The position numbers and the translations under genes are program-made. From positions 26,201 through 90,200 of the forward strand of contig NZ_JAUSPS010000011.1 of NCBI RefSeq assembly GCF_030652775.1: a stretch of DNA of 64,000 nt. The letters are read 5' to 3'. This DNA comes from Acetobacterium sp. GTDB taxonomy: Bacteria > Bacillota > Clostridia > Eubacteriales > Eubacteriaceae. Shown one piece after another: positions 51,301-60,069 of this stretch. The notes under the pieces are model-generated. The model ran no database searches. It was not told the DNA's origin and saw nothing but the letters and a program-made list of their open reading frames with translations. Every line of letters begins with the position of its first letter. Position 1 is the first letter of the stretch.

Positions 51301-52206
51301 TTGAAGACATTCATCCATAATAATATTTTAGAAACCATCGGCCATACCCCGATGGTTCGGATCAATCATTTAAATCCTAACCCCAATGTGGAAATCCTGG
51401 CGAAGTTCGAAGGCGTTAATCCAACCGGAAGCATTAAGGATCGGATTGCCCTTAAAATGGTGGAACAGGCTGAGGCTGAAGGTGTTTTAACCAAAGACAA
51501 GATCATTATCGAACCGACCAGCGGCAATACCGGGATTGGTTTGGCCATGATCGCTGCCGTAAAGGGCTATCAACTGGAAATCGTCATGAGCGAAGCCGTC
51601 TCCATCGAACGCCGTAAAATGATTCAAGCCTTTGGGGCGACCGTTACGCTGACCTCTCCAACTGAAGGAACCGATGGTGCGATTCGCAAGGTACGGGAAT
51701 TAATTGCCGAATATCCGGAGCGATATTTTAATCCTGATCAATTCAGCAATAAATATAATAAGCTCGCCCACTATTCCACTACTGCCGAGGAAATCTGGGA
51801 GCAAACCCAAGGAAAAATCACTCACGTTGTTTCTTCTTTAGGCACCTCCGGCACCATCATGGGTGTTGGCATGGGACTTCGCCATCACAATCCAGAAGTG
51901 AAAATTGTGGAAGCCCAGCCGGTACTTGGTCATTACATCCAGGGGCTTAAAAACATGGACGAAGCCATTGTTCCGGCCCTGTATCAACCCGAAGCTATTG
52001 ATGAACATATCATGGTCGAATCGGAAATCGCCTTTGATTTTGCCCGTCAAATTGTCAAAAAAGAAGGGATTTTTGTGGGCATGAGCAGTGGCGCTGCCAT
52101 GTACGCCGCTACTGAGGTGGCCAAGAAAATTGATTCTGGTCTGATTGTGGTGATCTTCCCTGATCGTGGCGAGAAATATCTCAGTACGGATTTATTTAAG
52201 CTGTAA
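51301..52206 (+). CDS. cysK: Cysteine synthase A (O-acetylserine sulfhydrylase)
   Basis: A 301-aa PLP enzyme making cysteine from O-acetylserine and sulfide. It shows TIGHTPMVRI, the PLP lysine in NPTGSIKDRIAL, the substrate loop EPTSGNTGIGLA, and GTSGTIMGVG for phosphate binding. The C-terminus ends VVIFPDRGEKYLSTDLF. The best start is TTG at 51301, 9 nt after GAAAGG; an upstream in-frame start at 51277 would include that site. No T-box or cysteine operator is obvious. Confidence 0.95.
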   Translation: MKTFIHNNILETIGHTPMVRINHLNPNPNVEILAKFEGVNPTGSIKDRIALKMVEQAEAEGVLTKDKIIIEPTSGNTGIGLAMIAAVKGYQLEIVMSEAVSIERRKMIQAFGATVTLTSPTEGTDGAIRKVRELIAEYPERYFNPDQFSNKYNKLAHYSTTAEEIWEQTQGKITHVVSSLGTSGTIMGVGMGLRHHNPEVKIVEAQPVLGHYIQGLKNMDEAIVPALYQPEAIDEHIMVESEIAFDFARQIVKKEGIFVGMSSGAAMYAATEVAKKIDSGLIVVIFPDRGEKYLSTDLFKL

Positions 52207-52217
52207 GTTTTCAAGTG

Positions 52218-52257
52218 ACAGGTGATATGAGCATTCTCATATCACCTGTTTTATTTT
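52218..52257 (+). terminator. Terminator after cysK
   Basis: ACAGGTGATATGAG / CTCATATCACCTGT followed by TTTATTTT. Confidence 0.92.
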
Positions 52258-52352
52258 GCCAAAGCAATCCGATTAAGTTAAGTACGGGACAAAATTAGCG
52301 CCTTTTGTAAGATACTGAACCGATATTGCATCAAAACGAAAAAAACTAGTTT

Positions 52353-52380
52353 TTGATAAATAAATGCTTTAGTATATAAC
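52353..52380 (+). promoter_or_regulatory. Promoter of the LytTR-DUF3021 pair
   Basis: TTGATA (52353-52358), 16-nt spacer, TATAAC (52375-52380), less than 20 nt from the ATG. Confidence 0.6.
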
Positions 52381-52397
52381 GTGTAGGAGGGAAACGA

Positions 52398-52844
52398 ATG
52401 AAACTGATATTTAAAACCGATACCAACATTGCCGCCGAAACGGCGCTTATTTTTACGCATCCAAAGGAACAGGCGATAAAACAACAGATTGAGATGGCTA
52501 TCCAAATGAAAGAAAAAACCATCACCGCAGTTAATACAATGAATAACCGGAATATCCAAGTTCCGATTCGGGCGATCCTGATTGTCGAATCTGAGGAACG
52601 CATGTGTAATTTACGACTAACGACCGGAGAGCTGTATTTATACCCCAAAAGGCTAAAATATGCGGAGGCCGATTTCATAAACAATGGCTTCATCCGGATC
52701 AACAATCAAACGATCATCAATATCAAAGAAGTTAAACAATTTGCACCCACAACAAATGCCAGAATTGAACTAAGCTTAAGTGACGGTTCAACATACTTTA
52801 TCAGCAGGCATTACATTAAAAATTTTAGGAGGGCTCTATCATGA
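52398..52844 (+). CDS. LytTR-domain transcriptional regulator (no receiver)
   Basis: A 148-aa protein with an N-terminal region of about 45 residues and a C-terminal LytTR DNA-binding domain (about 50-148): ILIVESEERMCNLRL, GFIRINNQTIINIKEVKQF and FISRHYIKNFRRAL are the strand and helix hallmarks. There is no phosphoreceiver. Stand-alone LytTR proteins usually control the membrane protein gene next to them and are sequestered by it. AGGAGGG precedes the ATG. The gene overlaps the next by 4 nt. Confidence 0.92.
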   Translation: MKLIFKTDTNIAAETALIFTHPKEQAIKQQIEMAIQMKEKTITAVNTMNNRNIQVPIRAILIVESEERMCNLRLTTGELYLYPKRLKYAEADFINNGFIRINNQTIINIKEVKQFAPTTNARIELSLSDGSTYFISRHYIKNFRRALS

Positions 52845-53260
52845 TAAAAAATTTGAAACAATCGTTCTTTCAGGTATTCGCCGTTACCTCGGTCTGGATC
52901 ACACTGCTACTGACCATTTTTTTCAACGGTCAAACCATCGCTTTGAATTATCTTTGGAACTTAATTGGAATTTCTGCGATTTTCGCACTTTTATTTGGTG
53001 TCATCTACAGCGGTTTGTGGAACTACCTGACTTTAAAACCAATCACCAATATTCTGATTACTTCCATTTTGAATATTGTCGGCGGCTTAACCTCCGTTTG
53101 GCTGTTTTCCTCAGAAATGTTTTATTTTATAGCCCCGTGGATTCCTGGTATGCTGGTTCTTTCATTAGTATTACACATCCTTGCTTTCTATGTGTATGCA
53201 AAAATCGATGCTAAAAAAAAAGCTGAGGAACTAAATGATTTGGTAAAAAACAAGCAATAA
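52841..53260 (+). CDS. DUF3021 family membrane protein, partner of the LytTR regulator
   Basis: A 139-aa protein with four membrane segments (about 12-30, 42-62, 70-90 and 99-122) and a lysine-rich tail (AKIDAKKKAEELNDL). It matches the DUF3021 proteins that are encoded directly after LytTR genes and inhibit them. It starts inside the lytTR stop (ATGA). Confidence 0.88.
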   Translation: MIKNLKQSFFQVFAVTSVWITLLLTIFFNGQTIALNYLWNLIGISAIFALLFGVIYSGLWNYLTLKPITNILITSILNIVGGLTSVWLFSSEMFYFIAPWIPGMLVLSLVLHILAFYVYAKIDAKKKAEELNDLVKNKQ

Positions 53261-53538
53261 TAATGAGCCGTTTTGAATGTCAATTCTAACTGTTCCGGCT
53301 TGGAATATGACAAACGAAACGTCTCTAAAAAATCATATTCTACATCGTAAATCGGTGTCATCACAAATTGAAATTTTCCCTCTTCATTCCGAAATTTCCA
53401 GGGCTTCATATAATCCGTCGTATCGATTTCAGTATGAAGTCTGCCTAAGCTGTGTCTAACTCCAAAGCTTGCCACGACGACTAGGGGGCATTTGTACGTT
53501 CTTTTGTTAACATCTCTATAAAAATAATACGCAACCAC
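53260..53538 (-). pseudogene. DUF2804-like gene remnant
   Basis: Minus-strand sequence with an open frame encoding SFGVRHSLGRLHTE and, a little further, KPWKFRNEEGKFQFVMTP. These match a short region near the C-terminus of DUF2804 family proteins, which are normally about 340 aa. There is no ribosome site or start for the piece, and the frame runs on into the antisense of the preceding gene. It is a fragment of a lost gene. Confidence 0.5.
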
Positions 53539-53614
53539 CCTGCTAGTGGTTTAGATGCACTCACTACAGGGTATAAACAAAACACCGATCAAATTTTGAA
53601 ACAAGGAGACGATC

Positions 53615-54271
53615 ATGGAGCGAACATTTCTGGAGATCTTACCCCTAGCCATTGGAGCAGCAATCAGTCCAACTGGTCTTTTATTTGTGATGATGATTTT
53701 AAGCGGCAAAGACAATTCAAAAAAGAGTGCCCTGGGCTTTGTTCTGGGCGGAACCCTATTTCTGGTTATTCTGGGCATGTTTATTTTTTTCACAGCCAAG
53801 CCGGTGGTAAATTCAACTAATCACCCGAATGTTACATCCAGTATCATCGATATTTTGCTGGGTGTTCTGATTCTGGGCATTGTGGTCAAGTCCGTCTTTT
53901 TTAAGAAAAAACCGAAAACCGATGCAGCCAAAAAGAAAAAAAAACCTTATCCAATTATGGGATTTCTTTATATGTTCATCAACATATCAACTCTGATCCC
54001 TTTTATCGCAGCTGTTAAAATCATCTCTATGAATAAACTAGCGCCCTGGGATGGTGTTTTCATTCTATTGGCAACAATTTTGATCACGATGTCAATGATT
54101 GCCTTCCCGGTTATAATCAGCTACGCAATGCCAAAAGAATCGCAAAAAATACTGGGTCCAGTAAATGGGTTTATGTCCAAAAACGGCACAAAAATCAGCA
54201 ATGTTTATTTCACGCTGATGGCCTGTTATCTTGTTTACCATGGAGTAATGGGGATTATGAAAATAATCTAG
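53615..54271 (+). CDS. GAP family membrane protein
   Basis: A 218-aa protein with six membrane segments, starting MERTFLEILPLAIGAAISPTG with the family pattern P-L-A-I-G-x-A-x-S-P-x-x-L. The GAP family resembles the mycobacterial glycopeptidolipid-addressing protein and LysE-type exporters; the cargo is unknown. A charged KKKPKTDAAKKKKKP loop lies in the middle. AAGGAG is before the ATG. It ends just before the convergent phosphatase gene, with 6 bp between stops and no obvious terminator. Confidence 0.82.
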   Translation: MERTFLEILPLAIGAAISPTGLLFVMMILSGKDNSKKSALGFVLGGTLFLVILGMFIFFTAKPVVNSTNHPNVTSSIIDILLGVLILGIVVKSVFFKKKPKTDAAKKKKKPYPIMGFLYMFINISTLIPFIAAVKIISMNKLAPWDGVFILLATILITMSMIAFPVIISYAMPKESQKILGPVNGFMSKNGTKISNVYFTLMACYLVYHGVMGIMKII

Positions 54272-54277
54272 TCCTGA

Positions 54278-55219
54278 TTATTCAAGATACCGGTCTTTCA
54301 ACTTTGCTATATCTTTATCCGTCAGTCCAATCTCCTCTTTTAAGAAGACATCCATTGAACCATATTTTTCATCGATGGCTTCGAACATTTTTTCCATATA
54401 GTTTGGATCCGCACCTACCGCCGCTTTGACGCCTTCAAGGATTTTAACATCCGAAGTTTTTTTCTCAGCGGCACTGACCACATAAGCGATATTTTTCGCA
54501 TTAAAATCATTGGTCAAGATAAAATCTTCCATAATCGTATTTCGATCGACCCCCAGCGCTGAAAGCAGTAAAACAGCGGCTACTCCGGTACGATCCTTGC
54601 CTCCGGCACAATGAAACAGAAACGCACCGTCTTTATGGGCGAGTAATTTTTGAAAGAATTCGTGATATGCATTTTGACCATACGTATCCATAACAAGATC
54701 TGAATACATCGTATCGCTGATTGTGCCATTTTCAACCTGAGCGATCGCATGATCGATGGGATCACCCGTATACCCGGCCGTCATTACGGCATAAGCGGAA
54801 CCGCTTTCATCAATAATCGGAATGCGCTCCTCGGTGACACCCTCAATGGCAGGATCCAGAGCAGCTTCAATTTCAGCTGTTGTCCGTAAATCAATAACTT
54901 CGGTCAGCTGAAATTTATCAGTTAAGGCGGTAATATCGTCGCTGGTAGCAGCTGATAATTGCCCTGTTCGCAGTAACACACCATCTTTTATTTTTTTCCC
55001 GTCAGTTGTTATATAGCCCCCCAACTGCCGGGCGTTAGCAACCCCGGTCAAGCCGAGTGACTGACTTTCCTGGGTGACTGTATTTTCCATCTGTTTTTCG
55101 CCACTTGAATTGCCGACTTCTTTTTCCCCGCTGTTAACACCACATCCTGCCAAAGCAAAAACACTGACAAAAGTAGTGACACATAAGGCCACCAGAACAC
55201 TTTTCTTGTTTTTTTCCAT
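54278..55219 (-). CDS. Lipoprotein tyrosine/dual-specificity phosphatase-like protein
   Basis: A 313-aa exported protein with a lipobox FALAGC (Cys26). The catalytic P-loop HCAGGKDRTG has the nucleophile Cys204 and Arg210. The upstream NARQLGGY and VIDLRTTAEI segments match the bacterial atypical phosphatase (Y-phosphatase 3) family. Substrates outside the cell could be phosphoproteins, phosphoinositides or other phosphoesters. GGGAGG precedes the ATG. Confidence 0.9.
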   Translation of the reverse strand: MEKNKKSVLVALCVTTFVSVFALAGCGVNSGEKEVGNSSGEKQMENTVTQESQSLGLTGVANARQLGGYITTDGKKIKDGVLLRTGQLSAATSDDITALTDKFQLTEVIDLRTTAEIEAALDPAIEGVTEERIPIIDESGSAYAVMTAGYTGDPIDHAIAQVENGTISDTMYSDLVMDTYGQNAYHEFFQKLLAHKDGAFLFHCAGGKDRTGVAAVLLLSALGVDRNTIMEDFILTNDFNAKNIAYVVSAAEKKTSDVKILEGVKAAVGADPNYMEKMFEAIDEKYGSMDVFLKEEIGLTDKDIAKLKDRYLE

Positions 55220-55272
55220 TGCGATTCCTCCCTTTTTCCGATTTTGTGTAGTTAAGTATTTTGTGTTTCACT

Positions 55273-55557
55273 TTAAAAGCTGCTGCCTGGTTGTTTCAGA
55301 AATTCGATTTCATCCGGGGTGGACACACGTTTCAACATCGCATTGCGGTGGGGATAATGTCCAAATTGATCAATGATCTTCTTGTGCATGATTTCGTATT
55401 CTAATGTCGCCGGATCACCGAGCTCTGCAAAAAGTGACAAGGCCGCTATATGAATGCCTGCCGACTCCGAATGCATAAAGGGCATCAGGACAAACCGCCG
55501 TTGTTCCTGCGACAGTTTGGCAAAATCCGGATGGATTAATTCGCTAATTCTAGACAT
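55273..55557 (-). CDS. DUF924 family protein, C-terminal half only
   Basis: A 94-aa ORF that matches the C-terminal half of DUF924 proteins (QRRFVLMPFMHSES, QFGHYPHRNAML, STPDEIEFLKQPGSSF). The normal protein is about 180 aa, so the N-terminal 85 residues are missing. A GGAG site lies 7 nt before the ATG, so the truncated ORF could be translated, but it is probably a decaying gene. The function of the family is unknown. Confidence 0.6.
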   Translation of the reverse strand: MSRISELIHPDFAKLSQEQRRFVLMPFMHSESAGIHIAALSLFAELGDPATLEYEIMHKKIIDQFGHYPHRNAMLKRVSTPDEIEFLKQPGSSF

Positions 55558-55781
55558 TCTTTATCTCCAATCAATCAATTTATCTGTTTGCGCAATTTTC
55601 TTTCCGATCATTATTTTTATTCGACTTGTAATTCATTCATATTTATTATACATTTTTTCGCCACCACAGGCTATGTAAAAATATAGGATGGTTTGAGTTT
55701 TGACAAAAAACAATCACCCTGTCAGTTGTTTATCCACCAGGATGATCAAAATATGAAAGAATGTTTATTTAATATCCGTGT

Positions 55782-56768
55782 TTAAATCGTATTTAGTGAA
55801 ATCGTAGGTGCCACGCTGATGCCGGTGCTGATTTTGGCGCATTCGACGCCATAGACATCGTCACCAGCCGCCGTGACGCTGGTCGCGGTGACGGTGCTGC
55901 CATCCGGTTCGATGTTCTTGGGGGCAGCGCTGTCCGGCTGAACATTTAGTGTGTAGCCGTTCAAATCGATGTTAACACCACAGCCATTCAGGGTGATTGG
56001 CAGGGGATAATCAATATTTGCTGTTAACTTCAAGGTACAGTGATTGGTATACTTATCCAAGGTATCAAAAGTATCAAAGATATTGCAACTATTGCTGTAA
56101 TACACTCTTGTTAATTCTCTCCCCAGATTTAGCGTAGCATCTGGAATGCTATGGCTACCCACGCTGTAATTCAGATTGCCATTATATATTAAGGTTAAAT
56201 ATTCTTTAGTCAGTTTGGGATCATTGCCAATTTGGGAATTCCTTGTCGACATTTTGTTGTAGAGGGTTTTATAATCAGTCATATAAGTAGTAAAACCGTC
56301 AAGTTTTTGACCCAGATCGTTGGTTTCTATCTTCTTACTTATCTCTTTCAGTTGCGTTTGCATATCGCCGAGTTGTTTGTCGATTGCGTCGAATCGCTTC
56401 TCATCCATCGCCTGCAATGATGCCAAAACGGAGGTGGTTTTATCCTCATAAATTAAACTGAAGGCCTCATCGATACTTTTACTACCGATCTTAGTTAGTG
56501 CCTCGCCCGCGAGCTTATCCAGCGCCCAGTCAACCGCAGGATTGATAAGATTTGAGGACACACTGTCCGCTTCGGCAGCCTCACTTTCCGCTGTTTCGGT
56601 TGCGTATACCGGAGCTGACAGACTCATCACCAGCGACAGTGCCAGCAGCAGTGCGATCTTTTGCGTCACCATCACAATCATGGCAAAAGCGGAGATGACG
56701 AACTTTTTTGGTGGAACTAAATGATCTGGTAAAATACAAAAAATAATGCTGTAAATTTTAGCAACCAT
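55782..56768 (-). CDS. Hypothetical secreted protein with coiled-coil segment
   Basis: An ORF of up to 328 aa that I do not recognise. After about residue 32 there is a signal peptide (QKIALLLALSLVMSLSAPVYA), an acidic stretch, a coiled-coil region (about 116-150, RFDAIDKQLGDMQTQLKEI), and a beta-rich C-terminus with NGCGVNIDLNGYTLNV. The first 30 codons overlap the preceding terminator and lack a ribosome site, so the true start is probably an ATG near residue 31 or 34, without a clear site. It may be a surface protein, or partly decayed. Confidence 0.45.
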   Translation of the reverse strand: MVAKIYSIIFCILPDHLVPPKKFVISAFAMIVMVTQKIALLLALSLVMSLSAPVYATETAESEAAEADSVSSNLINPAVDWALDKLAGEALTKIGSKSIDEAFSLIYEDKTTSVLASLQAMDEKRFDAIDKQLGDMQTQLKEISKKIETNDLGQKLDGFTTYMTDYKTLYNKMSTRNSQIGNDPKLTKEYLTLIYNGNLNYSVGSHSIPDATLNLGRELTRVYYSNSCNIFDTFDTLDKYTNHCTLKLTANIDYPLPITLNGCGVNIDLNGYTLNVQPDSAAPKNIEPDGSTVTATSVTAAGDDVYGVECAKISTGISVAPTISLNTI

Positions 56769-56772
56769 AATA

Positions 56773-56825
56773 AAATGAACCCTTCATGTTAGATAGAAAA
56801 CTGCTAACATAAAGGGTTCATTTTT
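56773..56825 (-). terminator. Terminator after the GGDKF cyclase gene
   Basis: AAATGAACCCTT / AAGGGTTCATTT arms extended by ATGTTAG / CTAACAT, with a TTTTATT run on the minus strand. Confidence 0.85.
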
Positions 56826-56898
56826 AATTACTGGTTTTCGCTAACGATCAAAGCCAGGTGATCATCTCGCACAGCCGCACTTCCTGCCGGCCACCGGC

Positions 56899-58002
56899 TT
56901 AGACGACTTTGTTTTTGCCTTGTCGTTTTGCTATGTATAACCGTTCGTCGGCACGACGTACCAAGCTGTCCAACTCATCACCTTCTTTAAATGCGGCAAC
57001 ACCAAAACTGCATGACAAATGGCCAATTTTCTCAAATGAATGCTCCCCAATCATCACTCTCAACTTTTCAGCAATTTCAACCGCCAGCTGTAAATGCGTA
57101 TCAGGAAAAGTCAGAATAAATTTGTCTCCTCCCCATCTGACAAAAATATCAGAACTCCTGATGTTTTGTTGAATGAAATTGGCAAGCTCCAATAAAACCG
57201 CATCACCCACCAAGTGACCATATTGATCATTGAGCTCCTTAAAATTATCAATATCAAACATCACAATTGATAAATGCCCACACTGCTGTTTGACAGTGAT
57301 TGTCAGTCCCTGGTAATCCTTATTAAACTTTGATTTATTATAGATCCCGGTTAATGCATCGAGTTCTGCCACTCTTAACAATTCGATCAGATTCAGATAA
57401 TGAAACCGCTTGTAATAGTTGGTACCATAGGATGCGATACTGCAGATAAAAATAATCAGGATAATAAACAAAACAGCTGCCAGGTAGTCTGAAGTTGATA
57501 CATTATTTAAAAATACGGCAACGAAAACAAAATAACTGATACTCAGAAACAACGATGTAAAAATCGAATACAGCCAGCGGTTATTGATCAGATAAACAAG
57601 CAGAATCATCACAATCACGCTGATAACCTGGATCATAAAGTCCATTGTCATCAAGCTGGAAACAATATAAATTAGTGACAGCCCAATCATTATTTCGTAT
57701 ACGGTAAACCAGTAGATCAGGGAATCCCAGTTTTTGTCCTTTGATACCTTGATAAACAAAATAATCAAGGCTGCTGTCATGAAACTACTGATGATGAAGG
57801 CGGCGAAAAAATCAGATGGGTCTTCGATAATGTAATATTCTGGTACAATCATTAAGAAGGTTAATATGGCAACAACCAGGATCGTCAATCGGAGCACATT
57901 AAAATTTCTGGAAATCTCCGCCTGATAAAACTCTTTTTCGAGGGCTTCTTCCCTGAATTCCCCTAAATAAATAGGTGTTTTTTTGAATTGCATCGGATCC
58001 AT
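56899..58002 (-). CDS. GGDEF-domain membrane protein with altered GGDKF signature
   Basis: A 367-aa protein. About six membrane segments fill residues 35-200, with no extracellular domain, and a GGDEF domain follows (about 205-365): LDALTGIYNKSKFNKD, MFDIDNFKELNDQYGHLVGD, and at the active site WGGDKF instead of GGDEF/GGEEF. The Glu to Lys change makes catalysis doubtful. It may be a c-di-GMP or GTP sensor. The ATG at 58002 has GGAAGGG 8 nt upstream. Confidence 0.85.
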   Translation of the reverse strand: MDPMQFKKTPIYLGEFREEALEKEFYQAEISRNFNVLRLTILVVAILTFLMIVPEYYIIEDPSDFFAAFIISSFMTAALIILFIKVSKDKNWDSLIYWFTVYEIMIGLSLIYIVSSLMTMDFMIQVISVIVMILLVYLINNRWLYSIFTSLFLSISYFVFVAVFLNNVSTSDYLAAVLFIILIIFICSIASYGTNYYKRFHYLNLIELLRVAELDALTGIYNKSKFNKDYQGLTITVKQQCGHLSIVMFDIDNFKELNDQYGHLVGDAVLLELANFIQQNIRSSDIFVRWGGDKFILTFPDTHLQLAVEIAEKLRVMIGEHSFEKIGHLSCSFGVAAFKEGDELDSLVRRADERLYIAKRQGKNKVV

Positions 58003-58443
58003 CTTGATCACCCTTCCTTTTTAATCATTAAACACTTGGATATAGAGTTATTTACCCTGCAAAAATTACCTAAATCAAAATCAATAGCCTAATTTAAAAA
58101 CTTCTGTTGCCATTGCCGAACCGAGCCAAGGTTTGGTCAATGCCCTGCGCACACGGGATCATGCTTCCCGCCAGGTGACTATCCATGTCAGCCTGGCCAC
58201 CTGCCTCACGAGAAATTCATTCTTTTCAATGATTTTCCTCATTCGCTCCCGTAATTTTTATTGGGTTACCCTGGTCTGCCAGATTGATACCCGGTCATCC
58301 GATGCGACATACATTTTATCGCCTTCTTTACCCGATGATAAAAGAATGGTGAAAGAGACGTTCTAAAAGAGATTTTTGATTGATTTTTAGGATCTTTTGT
58401 AGTTTAATATTATAGTAAATATTGAATATTTAGGAGAATTTAA
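58003..58443. other. Gene-free stretch with a possible gene remnant
   Basis: The minus strand near 58210-58330 reads DKMYVASDDRVSIWQTRV in one frame and then meets stops, which looks like a decayed coding segment of unknown origin. The plus strand holds the ferredoxin gene's upstream region from about 58380. Confidence 0.3.
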
Positions 58444-58674
58444 ATGGCAAAACAATGGTACCCAGTTATTGATTATGTTTCTTGTGTTAGTTGTGGTAGT
58501 TGCACCGAAAAATGTACCCACGGTGTCTATGATACCGAGAAAGTCCCTGCCGCTCATGTCATTTATCCAGATGGCTGCGTTGATCATTGTCATGGATGCG
58601 GTAATTTATGCCCAAGTGGATCAATTACCTATAGCGGTGATAATACGGGTTGGGTTCCACCTAACCGGCTATAA
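58444..58674 (+). CDS. Small two-cluster ferredoxin-like protein
   Basis: A 76-aa protein with two four-cysteine groups: Cys14, 17, 20, 24 (CxxCxxCxxxC) and Cys45, 49, 52, 56 (CxxxCxxCxxxC-P). These can hold two [4Fe-4S] clusters, although the first group lacks the usual proline and the second has a CxxxC start. AGGAG lies 7 nt before the ATG. Gene remnants follow directly, so the natural partner may be lost. Confidence 0.82.
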   Translation: MAKQWYPVIDYVSCVSCGSCTEKCTHGVYDTEKVPAAHVIYPDGCVDHCHGCGNLCPSGSITYSGDNTGWVPPNRL

Positions 58675-58702
58675 TTTTATCCAGTTTCTTTTTCACACAC
58701 AT

Positions 58703-58873
58703 CTGCCCCAGTGCATTACCATCGGCGTGGAAACCGGTGATGGGGAGATTCTTGAATTTATGAATAAGGATTATTCCCGGGAAGATATCGTAAACCAAAG
58801 TGCCCGTCTGGATACAGCCTACATCACCTATAATTATTTTTATCTGACTGGCATCTCAGGTGCTGGCCGAGAA
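58703..58873 (+). pseudogene. Radical SAM protein fragment
   Basis: Plus-strand reading gives ITIGVETGDGEILEFMNKDY and LDTAYITYNYFYLTGISGAG, which match the part of B12-type radical SAM enzymes just after the SAM cluster (GvEtGdd-il-fmnKgy and Y-x-x-YLxGixGaGr). The CxxxCxxC motif and the rest are absent, there is no start codon, and the fragment ends in the next remnant. Confidence 0.5.
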
Positions 58874-58876
58874 AAG

Positions 58877-58921
58877 ATCGGTTTGGTGGATCAACACATC
58901 AGATGCCCTTGCGGTGATCAC
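58877..58921 (-). pseudogene. Transglutaminase-like gene fragment
   Basis: Reads VITARASDVLIHQT on the minus strand, matching MITAKASDVLIHQT in the gene at 62690-63118. The DNA is also similar (about 36 of 45 bases). It lies head-to-tail with the radical SAM fragment. Confidence 0.55.
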
Positions 58922-58923
58922 CT

Positions 58924-58964
58924 AAAAAAACACCCCCGGCAGATTATCTGTCAGAGGTGTTTTT
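58924..58964 (-). terminator. Terminator after the DsbA-like gene
   Basis: ACACC ... GGTGT outer arms with CAGA / TCTG inside, and a run of seven T residues on the minus strand. Confidence 0.65.
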
Positions 58965-58980
58965 GGGAAATTGCCCTTGT

Positions 58981-59607
58981 TTATTTTAACCCTTCAATCA
59001 CTGCCACAAAAGTATCAACTGTTTGTGCGCCATTTATGGCCTCTTTTCCATTAAACAAGAAATGTGGTACACCATGTATTTGTCGTGTATAGGCATTGGC
59101 TTCATCTTGCCTGACCTCTTCAGCAAAAGCCGATGATTCTAAAATGCGTAATGCTTCGACTCGGTCTAATCCCACTTCTGCTGCTATCGCCGTTAACACG
59201 TCAAAATCTGAAATGTTTAATGCATCAGTAAAATAGCTTTTCATCACCGCTTCAGTATAGGCCTTCTGCTTGCCCATATCCTTGGCATAATGGGACAAAC
59301 GGTGAGCATCAAAGGTATTGGTCGGCTGCAGTTTGTCAAAATTGAACTCCAGGTCAACTTCTTTGGCAACATTGATGATATTATTGTTAGCCGTTATTGC
59401 TTGTTCCATGCTCATCCCATATTTCTTTGCAATCAGTTGATTGATGTTCTCTTCATAGCTCTTTTTAGCGTTCGGATCTAATTCAAACGAATTAAAGACG
59501 ATCTCGACTGCTTCGGTCATCCCTGTTTTCTCAAGGGCTAAGGCAAGCTTTCTTTCCCCAATATAACAAAAGGGACATACATAATCTGACCAAACTTCTA
59601 CTTTCAT
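58981..59607 (-). CDS. DsbA family (FrnE-like) thiol-disulfide oxidoreductase
   Basis: A 208-aa thioredoxin-fold protein starting MKVEVWSDYVCPFCYIGERK, with the active site C-P-F-C at residues 11-14. The later parts HRLSHYAKDMGK, VMKSYFTD and GVPHFLFNGKEAINGAQ (with the cis-Pro VP) fit the FrnE/DsbA-like group, with an inserted helical domain. No signal peptide is seen, so it is cytoplasmic. It probably handles thiol stress or conjugates. The ribosome site is GAGG. Confidence 0.9.
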   Translation of the reverse strand: MKVEVWSDYVCPFCYIGERKLALALEKTGMTEAVEIVFNSFELDPNAKKSYEENINQLIAKKYGMSMEQAITANNNIINVAKEVDLEFNFDKLQPTNTFDAHRLSHYAKDMGKQKAYTEAVMKSYFTDALNISDFDVLTAIAAEVGLDRVEALRILESSAFAEEVRQDEANAYTRQIHGVPHFLFNGKEAINGAQTVDTFVAVIEGLK

Positions 59608-59679
59608 TGTAGTTTACCTCATCATTCTTACCGTTGGTAAGACCTTTCAACTAATGTATGTGTGCCTGGCGCTAGCTGC

Positions 59680-60069
59680 CTAATCGATTGTCTGAACATC
59701 GACTGGAATCCACATTTTAGGGTTATAATTAAGGGTATATTTGTACTTTGAAACGTTGGTCTCGCCTAAATCTTCCAGCACGTAGGTAACGTTGTCACTT
59801 AACCCGATAAAATGCTTTTTATAGCTACCGTCTTCATCTTCGACAATGACTTCTAACTGATTGTCGGCGGTGTCGGCGGTGATTGACCTTTTCCCTGTCA
59901 TTTGAAACAAAACGTCGCCCTCAATACAATTGATAACCGTTAACTGCCTGACAACATTGAAGTTATCAGCTTGTTGCGACAAGTTGTAAGAAACTTTTTC
60001 GGCTTCGCTTTCGCAGCCGGTCAGCATTAACACACCCATTAGGGCAATAAATAATGATATTTTTTTCAT
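59680..60069 (-). CDS. Hypothetical lipoprotein (129 aa)
   Basis: A 129-aa protein with a lipoprotein signal MKKISLFIALMGVLMLTGC (Cys at 19). The mature part is beta-rich, with VRQLTVINCIEGDVLFQMTG and a C-terminal YTLNYNPKMWIPV, and shows no known domain that I can name. GAAAGG precedes the ATG. The neighbouring region is degraded. Confidence 0.7.
   Translation of the reverse strand: MKKISLFIALMGVLMLTGCESEAEKVSYNLSQQADNFNVVRQLTVINCIEGDVLFQMTGKRSITADTADNQLEVIVEDEDGSYKKHFIGLSDNVTYVLEDLGETNVSKYKYTLNYNPKMWIPVDVQTID

Noticed and set aside
58469..59092. Long plus-strand open frame of 207 codons
   Set aside because: It overlaps the ferredoxin gene in another frame and contains the radical SAM and antisense DsbA sequence; there is no ribosome site. 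Only the remnant inside it is meaningful.
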